Source: Colwellia sp. PAMC 20917
Lineage (GTDB): Bacteria; Pseudomonadota; Gammaproteobacteria; Enterobacterales; Alteromonadaceae
Assembly: GCF_001767295.1 (NCBI RefSeq)
Contig: NZ_CP014944.1
Location: 682,001-746,000, forward strand
Length of the DNA: 64,000 nt
Direction of reading: 5' to 3'
Shown piece by piece: positions 58,052-64,000 of this stretch. Numbering within the stretch: the first letter of the stretch is position 1; each line of letters starts with the position of its first letter. The position numbers were made by a program, and so were the translations under genes. The notes below the pieces were generated by a model that saw only the letters and a program-made list of their open reading frames with translations, was not told the origin of the DNA and ran no database searches.

Positions 58052-59530
58052 TTAAACAACAGGCAGAGCTTGCTCATTATCTATTTTACTGTCTGCACCA
58101 GTGGGCTTTTCATCACTTTCATTTTTCAACTCAACCTGTTCAATTTTATCAAAGCGTGACGATATTTTATCTGCCGAGGTATGAATTTGTTTTACGTCAC
58201 TCGCTGCTTGGTCTATGTGCTTTGCTAAATTGGCAAATCGAGATTTAAAACGACTAAAGTCTTGCGATAAGTGTGAGAGATGCGCTTGAATAACATGTAT
58301 TTGCTTACGAGTAGCTTCATCTTTTAGTACTGAGCGTGACGTTGTTAATATAGCCATTAGCGTGGTAGGCGATGCCAGCCATACTCGCTTTTTATTGGCG
58401 TAATCAACTAAATCACCTTGGTGTGCATGAATTTCAGCAAAGATAGCTTCTGCAGGAATAAACATAATAGCCCCGTCGGCGGTTTCTTTTTCAATCAAGT
58501 ATTTAGAACTAATATCATTAATATGCTTTTTTATGTCGAGTTTAAACTGACGTTCTGCCGATTTTCGGTCATGTTCCCCTAGTTGGTTATCCAGCATTTT
58601 CTTATAGTTTTCTAAAGGGAACTTAGAGTCGATAACGACATTACCGGTTGGCTCAGGTAAGAATAAAATACAATCAGCAATTTTTCCATTTGATAAAGTG
58701 TGCTGTAAAGAAAAGTTTTGCTCGGGGATGACGTTGCGAATTAAACTGTTAAGCTGAACTTCGCCAAAAGCCCCCCGTGAACGCTTATCACTTAATACTT
58801 CTTGTAAGCTGACGACGTTTGAGGAAAGTTCCGTGATCTTCTTTTGCGCGTCATCAATCAAGGCAAGGCGTTGCAAAATATCATTAAAGGTTTTTGTTGT
58901 TTTCTCAAACCCTTCTGCTAGACGTTTTTCTACTTGCCCGCTAATTTCTTTTAAGCGGTTGTCGGTAGAGACAGTTAATCCATCAATACGTTTAGCCATT
59001 TGCTCACTCGATGCTTGCAATGACTTAGTTAACTCTTCACGGCTAATGTGCGTCACTCGATTTAAGTGTTCAACAAGTTGATCAACCGATTTTAGCTGAT
59101 TCTGATTAAAAACGACTTGGTGCTCGTGTAATGCGCGGTGTAACTTTTCACTACTTGCATGTAAACTTGATGATTGCTTCTCACCTTGCTCAGCATGTTG
59201 ATACAACAACTTAATTTTAAAATCAGAGATTTGTTGTTCGAAATAAGTCTTTAACTCAACTTGTTGGTTTGCCAATTGTTGATGATTAAAGCTAGTTTGC
59301 TGTTGTTGTTGCTGTTGGTATTTATTTGAGACTTCACTATCAACGGTTAATTTTTCAAACAATAGCTGTGACTTTTCATCTTGCAAAGACAACTGTAGTG
59401 ACATTTTTTTTATTTTAAAAAAAACAATAAAACTGACTAAAAAGCACAATACCAATAGAATAATGTTGAACAGCATAAAAATTTCGGTAGGAATTTTTTC
59501 TAAAAAAACAAGGAGTTCATCGATAGGCAT
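58052..59530 (-). CDS. rmuC: DNA recombination protein RmuC
   Basis: A 492-residue protein with one N-terminal membrane helix (about 17-38), a long glutamine-rich coiled coil (about 40-230, including QQQQQQTSFNHQQLANQQ) and the RmuC nuclease-like domain (GAFGEVQLNSLIRN, VVIDSKFPLENYKKM, AIMFIPAEAIFAEIHAH, VWLASPTTLMAIL). RmuC limits inversions at short inverted repeats and has a PD-(D/E)XK-related fold. Its length is like E. coli (475). Confidence 0.93.
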   Translation of the reverse strand: MPIDELLVFLEKIPTEIFMLFNIILLVLCFLVSFIVFFKIKKMSLQLSLQDEKSQLLFEKLTVDSEVSNKYQQQQQQQTSFNHQQLANQQVELKTYFEQQISDFKIKLLYQHAEQGEKQSSSLHASSEKLHRALHEHQVVFNQNQLKSVDQLVEHLNRVTHISREELTKSLQASSEQMAKRIDGLTVSTDNRLKEISGQVEKRLAEGFEKTTKTFNDILQRLALIDDAQKKITELSSNVVSLQEVLSDKRSRGAFGEVQLNSLIRNVIPEQNFSLQHTLSNGKIADCILFLPEPTGNVVIDSKFPLENYKKMLDNQLGEHDRKSAERQFKLDIKKHINDISSKYLIEKETADGAIMFIPAEAIFAEIHAHQGDLVDYANKKRVWLASPTTLMAILTTSRSVLKDEATRKQIHVIQAHLSHLSQDFSRFKSRFANLAKHIDQAASDVKQIHTSADKISSRFDKIEQVELKNESDEKPTGADSKIDNEQALPVV

Positions 59531-59629
59531 AAAATCACATCAGCAACACTGTAAATATTATCAGTATTAAACCATAGAAATATACTCAGGTTAAGTTTAT
59601 TCTAAGCTTGTTCATCAACGAGTCCATAT

Positions 59630-59848
59630 TTAATAATCATTGATAAGATGAATGCGATCGCCAACTTTATTAAGAATGGTTATTTCTCCATCACACACAG
59701 CAACAATCGATTTATCTTCTTTAAATTTTTCCGGAATAATGACCCGTCCACTGGCATTTTCTGCAAATTGTCCAACAAAGTGCATTAACTCAAGTGAATC
59801 CTCAATATAATAAATAATAGTAACAGTGCGAAGGTTAGTGTTGGTCAT
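59630..59848 (-). CDS. Small conserved hypothetical protein
   Basis: A 72-residue protein predicted to be mostly beta: RTVTIIYYIEDSLELMHFVG, RVIIPEKFKEDKSIVAVCDG, EITILNKVGDRI. It resembles, from memory, a narrow family of 65-70 residue Alteromonadales proteins (TIGR02922); the function is unknown. No signal or membrane segment is present. It lies alone between rmuC and the fumarase gene. Confidence 0.65.
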   Translation of the reverse strand: MTNTNLRTVTIIYYIEDSLELMHFVGQFAENASGRVIIPEKFKEDKSIVAVCDGEITILNKVGDRIHLINDY

Positions 59849-59924
59849 AGTTAATGTTTTTAATACTTAATTTTAATAATGTTCTATTAGTATAGACGAA
59901 AATAATCAACTTATTATCATCAAT

Positions 59925-59946
59925 AAAAAAGCGCCCTAAGGCGCTT
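59925..59946 (-). terminator. Terminator of the fumarase gene
   Basis: AAGCGCC (59929-59935) pairs with GGCGCTT (59940-59946) around a 4-base loop; on the minus strand it is followed by a run of six T. It lies 33 bases after the fumarase stop. Confidence 0.9.
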
Positions 59947-59978
59947 GTTTTAAAATTAGTAGCTTACACAAGCATCAA

Positions 59979-61502
59979 TTAATTTTTTGATTTGGCATCT
60001 TGCACTTCAATTTTAGCTTTCCAAATAGCAGGGCCCGTGACGTGAACCGATTCTCCTTGGCTATCAACAGCTACCGTTACGGGCATATCTTCAACTTCGA
60101 ATTCGTAAATAGCTTCCATCCCCATATCTTCAAAAGCAACAACTCTTGCTTTTTTAATGGCTTTCGATACTAAGTATGCAGCACCACCAACGGCCATTAG
60201 ATAAACTGACTTATGATTTTTGATGGTTTCAACGGTCTCGGCGCCACGTTCAGCTTTGCCGATAGTGCCAAGTAGCCCTGTTTCAGAGAGCATCATTTCT
60301 GTAAATTTATCCATGCGTGTTGCTGTCGTTGGGCCAGCTGGGCCGACTGCTTCATCGCCAATAGCATCGACAGGACCTACGTAGTAAATAAACTTGTCAG
60401 TAAAGTCTACCGGTAACTTTTCGCCCTTGGCTAGCATATCTTGAATACGTTTATGAGCAGCATCACGTCCGGTTAAGATAGTCCCGCTCAGTAATACAGT
60501 TTCACCGGTTTTCCAGCTACTGATATCGGCTTTTTTCAAGGTATCGACATTAACACGACGTACGTTTTCACCGACTTCCCAAGTTATTTCTGGCCAATCT
60601 TCTAATTTTGGTGGTGTTAAGTTAGCCGGACCAGAACCATCTAAATGAAAATGTACATGACGCGTTGCCGCACAATTGGGTATCATCACCACAGGTTTTG
60701 ATGCCGCGTGGGTGGGTGCTGACATAATTTTAATGTCTACAACTGTCGTTAAACCGCCGAGGCCTTGTGCGCCAATACCTAATTTATTAACACGTTCGAA
60801 AATTTCTAGACGCAGTTTTTCTTCGGCTGTTTCAGCACCACGGTCAATAAGATCTTGAATATCTACCGGTTCCATTAAACTTTCTTTAGCAAGTACCCCT
60901 GCTTTTTCTGCTGTTCCGCCGATACCTATGCCTAACATTCCCGGTGGACACCAACCTGCGCCCATTGAGGGCAGTGTTTTAACTACCCAGTCAGCGATTG
61001 AATCACTAGGATTTAACATCACCATTTTAGATTTGTTTTCACTACCACCGCCTTTCGCTGCGATCATGATATCGACGCCACCACCGGCAACCATATCGAT
61101 ATGAACAACCGACGGTGTATTATCTTTAGTATTAATACGCGCGCCAGCGGGGTCTTTTACAATAGAAGCGCGCAATGGGTTGTCTGGGTTTAAGTAAGCT
61201 CTGCGAGTACCTTCATCAACCATTTGCTGAACCGTTAAGTCAGTTTTGTCCCACTGAACATCCATACCCACTTTAACAAAGCAAGTCACTATGCCGGTAT
61301 CTTGACAAATAGGACGCTGGCCATGGGCTGACATTCTAGAATTAATTAAGATCTGAGCAATAGCGTCTTTAGCTGCGCTGCTTTCTTCTTTATGATAGGC
61401 TTTTTCAAGCGCTTGAATAAAGTCTAAAGGGTGATAATAAGAAATGTACTGTAATGCATCGGCAATACTTTCAATTAAATCTTGCTGTTTAATGATAGTC
61501 AT
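59979..61502 (-). CDS. Class I (iron-sulfur) fumarate hydratase
   Basis: A 507-residue 4Fe-4S fumarase interconverting fumarate and malate in the TCA cycle. Probable cluster cysteines are in GQRPICQDTGIVTCFVKVG, GAGWCPPGMLGIGIGGTAEK and MIPNCAATRHVHFHLDG. The C-terminal beta domain holds GPAGPTTATRMDKFTEMML and AVGGAAYLVSKAI. The length and single-chain form match FumA/FumB. The Fe-S centre makes such enzymes sensitive to oxygen and superoxide. It is a single-gene unit. Confidence 0.95.
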   Translation of the reverse strand: MTIIKQQDLIESIADALQYISYYHPLDFIQALEKAYHKEESSAAKDAIAQILINSRMSAHGQRPICQDTGIVTCFVKVGMDVQWDKTDLTVQQMVDEGTRRAYLNPDNPLRASIVKDPAGARINTKDNTPSVVHIDMVAGGGVDIMIAAKGGGSENKSKMVMLNPSDSIADWVVKTLPSMGAGWCPPGMLGIGIGGTAEKAGVLAKESLMEPVDIQDLIDRGAETAEEKLRLEIFERVNKLGIGAQGLGGLTTVVDIKIMSAPTHAASKPVVMIPNCAATRHVHFHLDGSGPANLTPPKLEDWPEITWEVGENVRRVNVDTLKKADISSWKTGETVLLSGTILTGRDAAHKRIQDMLAKGEKLPVDFTDKFIYYVGPVDAIGDEAVGPAGPTTATRMDKFTEMMLSETGLLGTIGKAERGAETVETIKNHKSVYLMAVGGAAYLVSKAIKKARVVAFEDMGMEAIYEFEVEDMPVTVAVDSQGESVHVTGPAIWKAKIEVQDAKSKN

Positions 61503-61671
61503 GAGGGTCTCTTTTTATGCAGATCGGCAGATGTAGTTCAACGGCATTTACCTACTTACCTGAAATTATAGATAAACTAGGGAAGCTTAAAATGGTTGAA
61601 AGTTATAAATTTGCAGATATCATACCCTTCTTGTTAACGAGCTTCCACAATATTATCGAGTAAAACCTGTC

Positions 61672-63093
61672 ATGTTTACTATTTCTGCCCAGCATTTTAC
61701 TGTAGAAAAATCTATCGATGTAAAAGCTTTATTTTCAGCTTTTAGTCATCAACCTTGGGCGATGTGGCTTGACTCTTGTGGTGAACAACAGTCACCTGCC
61801 CACGTTGATAGCAACTTTGACATTTTGGTTTGGCAACCCGAAATTACGCTAACCACTCGCGGCGATCAAACTGAAGTACGCTGGTTAAAAGATGACAAAA
61901 AACAAATCAGTCATCAAAATCCATTAACGCTGTTAAAAGAAATTCAACAACAATGCTTCAACAACATAACTGTTGCCACCAGCCACTTACCTTTTAATGG
62001 CGGTAGTGTCGGTTACTTTTCTTACGATTTAGGTAGACGTTTTGAGGACTTGCCCCATCAAACAACGCAAGATATAGATTTAGCCGAAATGTCGATAGGG
62101 CTTTATTTTCAGGCATTAATCTTTGATCACCAAGCTCAACAGTTTTGGTTGGTTTGCCCACAACCACAACGTGAAAGCCTAACAATAGCAATAAATCAGC
62201 AGTTAGCTTTGATAAAGAAAACCACACAAGTAAAAGAAAAGTTTTCATTAATGACCGATTGGCAGTCGAATATCAGTAAAGCACTTTATGATGAAAAATT
62301 TATACGCATACAACACTACTTATTGTCTGGAGATTGCTACCAAATTAATTTAGCGCAACGCTTTAGTGCTCAGTATCAAGGTGATGAATTCGAAGCTTAT
62401 TGCGCGTTACGTGATAAAAATAAAGCACCTTTTTCTGCTTTTTTACGTTTTGAAAAAGCCAGTATTCTCAGTATTTCTCCTGAACGATTTTTACAAAAAA
62501 CAGGGCGAAAAGTACAGAGTAAGCCAATAAAAGGCACTAAACCACGCAGTGATAATACCGTCATAGACCAACAAAACTCAGTTGATTTACAGCACTCAGA
62601 AAAAGACCGTGCTGAAAACTTAATGATTGTTGATTTGCTGAGAAATGATATCAGTAAAGTCTGTATTGCTGGCTCGGTAAAAGTTCCTAAGTTGTTTAAT
62701 ATTGAAAGTTTTCCTGCCGTTCATCACTTAGTGAGCACCGTTGAAGGTGAATTAGCACAACCTTATCAAGCGACTGATTTATTAGCGGCTTCATTTCCTG
62801 GCGGTTCAATTACTGGCGCTCCAAAAATAAGGGCCATGGAAATAATTGATGAGTTAGAGCCTCATCAACGAAGTATTTATTGCGGTTCTATTGGTTATAT
62901 TTCTGCTTGTGGCAATATGGACACTAGTATTACTATACGTACCTTGCTGTGCGAAAAAAATAACGCGACCAAAGCGAGTATCATTTATTGCTGGGCCGGT
63001 GGTGGCGTGGTGGCAGATTCAAAAGTAGACGCTGAGTATCAAGAAACCTTTGATAAAGTAAATAAAATATTACCCGTATTATCAGCGCTTTAA
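61672..63093 (+). CDS. pabB: Aminodeoxychorismate synthase component I
   Basis: A 473-residue chorismate enzyme of folate synthesis. The motif PIKGTKPRSDN has the Lys that distinguishes PabB from TrpE (PIAGT). Other hallmarks are GDCYQINLAQRFSA, DLLRNDISKVC, FPGGSITGAPKIRAMEII and CGSIGYISACGNMDTS. It needs a glutaminase partner, PabA or TrpG. It is followed closely by a Nudix gene, as in other gammaproteobacteria. Confidence 0.94.
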   Translation: MFTISAQHFTVEKSIDVKALFSAFSHQPWAMWLDSCGEQQSPAHVDSNFDILVWQPEITLTTRGDQTEVRWLKDDKKQISHQNPLTLLKEIQQQCFNNITVATSHLPFNGGSVGYFSYDLGRRFEDLPHQTTQDIDLAEMSIGLYFQALIFDHQAQQFWLVCPQPQRESLTIAINQQLALIKKTTQVKEKFSLMTDWQSNISKALYDEKFIRIQHYLLSGDCYQINLAQRFSAQYQGDEFEAYCALRDKNKAPFSAFLRFEKASILSISPERFLQKTGRKVQSKPIKGTKPRSDNTVIDQQNSVDLQHSEKDRAENLMIVDLLRNDISKVCIAGSVKVPKLFNIESFPAVHHLVSTVEGELAQPYQATDLLAASFPGGSITGAPKIRAMEIIDELEPHQRSIYCGSIGYISACGNMDTSITIRTLLCEKNNATKASIIYCWAGGGVVADSKVDAEYQETFDKVNKILPVLSAL

Positions 63094-63132
63094 CTTATTG
63101 TAGTTTTGGCTTTCGCCATTGATGGATTTATA

Positions 63133-63702
63133 ATGAACAAGCATGATTTTTTACAAAACTTTCAATTTTCAGCACTTAATGTTTCACTCCATCAATACCA
63201 GCACCTTGGCGCACTAAAACCTGCTGCCGTGTTAATCGCGCTAATAGAAGAGAATAAACAACTCTCTGTTGTGTTAACAAAACGTGCTAGTCATTTAAAA
63301 CATCATCCTGGCCAAATCAGTTTCCCCGGTGGAAAAATGGAAGACTTTGATACTGGTTTTATTAGTACAGCCATAAGAGAAGCTGAAGAAGAGATAGGTT
63401 TAAATAGTAACAACATTCATATTGTTGGCCAATTACTTCCTTATGAAACAATCAGTGGTTATGTGGTTACCCCTATCATTGCTTTTATTGATAAAAAACA
63501 AAATTATGTGATCGATAAAAATGAAGTTGCTGAAATATTTCAAGTGCCATTACAGCATTTTCTAGATTTTAATAATCACTACATAGTGACCATTGAGCGT
63601 CATCGCAAACCCTTTCCAATTCACTTTATGCCTTTCGAGCACCATAATATATGGGGCGCAACCGCGGTAATGCTGAAAGATTTGGCCATTCAATTATCGT
63701 GA
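63133..63702 (+). CDS. CoA-pyrophosphatase-type Nudix hydrolase
   Basis: A 189-residue Nudix hydrolase starting at ATG 63133 (MNKHDFLQNF); an upstream in-frame ATG-less extension to 63106 is not needed. The Nudix box is GGKMEDFDTGFISTAIREAE followed by EEIGL. Immediately before it LTKRASHLKHHPGQISFPGG matches the signature of the CoA-pyrophosphatase subfamily (NudL/YeaB). It should cleave CoA or its derivatives to phosphopantetheine and 3',5'-ADP. Confidence 0.9.
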   Translation: MNKHDFLQNFQFSALNVSLHQYQHLGALKPAAVLIALIEENKQLSVVLTKRASHLKHHPGQISFPGGKMEDFDTGFISTAIREAEEEIGLNSNNIHIVGQLLPYETISGYVVTPIIAFIDKKQNYVIDKNEVAEIFQVPLQHFLDFNNHYIVTIERHRKPFPIHFMPFEHHNIWGATAVMLKDLAIQLS

Positions 63703-63834
63703 ACCTCTAGGTTTTTAGTTAATATCAACTATAATTAAACTATTATTGTTTTTCATGGTGATAGCTTTCAGTTACAATTACCGAAGATAATTCCATCTTT
63801 TGATAATTTTATCAAAATAAATTCAGGTTTTAGT

Positions 63835-64000
63835 ATGATTAGTGTATTTGATATGTTTTCTATTGGCATTGGCCCGTCAAGCTCTCACACTGTAGGTCCA
63901 ATGAAAGCAGCGAAATTGTTTGTTGAACAACTTAAAAATGAGCATAAATTAACCCAAACAACGCGGGTAAAATGTGAACTTTTTGGTTCGTTAGGGCAAA
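63835..64000 (+). CDS. sdaA: L-serine dehydratase, N-terminal part (runs off the window)
   Basis: ATG 63835 opens a frame of 55 codons to the window edge: [20 protein letters not shown], then [13 protein letters not shown] and [11 protein letters not shown]. This is the N-terminal beta domain of the single-chain iron-sulfur L-serine ammonia-lyase (SdaA/SdaB type), which deaminates serine to pyruvate. The 132-base gap before it is AT-rich with no further feature. The assignment to sdaA or sdaB cannot be made from the fragment. Confidence 0.88.
   Translation, partial: MISVFDMFSIGIGPSSSHTVGPMKAAKLFVEQLKNEHKLTQTTRVKCELFGSLGQ

Overview
The window is AT-rich chromosomal DNA from a marine gammaproteobacterium. 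Gene content and order (rnd-ycgL-ycgN, rluB-scpB-scpA-yciO-rnm next to trp, mfd-csiV, class I fumarase, RmuC, many sensory and c-di-GMP proteins) and the protein sequences point to Alteromonadales, most likely Colwellia or a close relative. This placement is by recognition, not by a search. No rRNA, tRNA, CRISPR array, prophage or plasmid backbone was seen.

Layout. (1) 1-4.3 kb: a clipped C-terminus, an HD-GYP response regulator and a chemoreceptor. (2) 4.3-13.3 kb is the accessory part: two near-identical REP-associated tyrosine transposases, a third truncated copy, at least seven REP-like repeat units, a 1.4 kb tandem duplication carrying a small secreted protein, and a 251-residue secreted protein of unknown function. 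A common 3' flank recurs four times here, beside different cargo. (3) 13.3-15.8 kb: ilvIH behind a Leu/Val/Ile-rich leader peptide and attenuator. (4) 15.8-24.5 kb: housekeeping genes folD, ycgN, a lytic transglycosylase, ycgL, rnd, rluB, scpB, scpA, yciO and rnm. (5) 24.5-31.8 kb: a complete trpEGD(CF)BA operon with a classical Trp leader peptide and attenuator, plus a second Trp-rich mini-ORF between attenuator and trpE. (6) 32-42.9 kb: glnS, a DUF885 lipoprotein, yehS, mfd (frameshifted), csiV and two small genes. (7) 42.9-51 kb: a scarred region that looks like an old tandem duplication of rsuA, a hybrid kinase and lysE with reciprocal loss; then a Mpo1-like protein and a membrane protein/XRE regulator pair. 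(8) 51-64 kb: a TPR hybrid kinase, a voltage-gated-type channel with an unusually acidic filter, an NSS transporter, a diguanylate cyclase, rmuC, fumarase, pabB, a CoA-type Nudix hydrolase and the start of an L-serine dehydratase.

How the genes fit together. Chorismate use is split between trpEG (tryptophan) and pabB (folate); folD also belongs to one-carbon metabolism. Both amino-acid operons keep ribosome-mediated attenuation. Signalling is well represented: one HD-GYP phosphodiesterase, one GGDEF cyclase, one chemoreceptor and two hybrid kinases. mfd and rsuA each appear to lack one base in a homopolymer, which could be sequencing error or real inactivation. The accessory 4.3-13.3 kb block and the 43-49 kb duplication scar are the parts least explained by known gene families.
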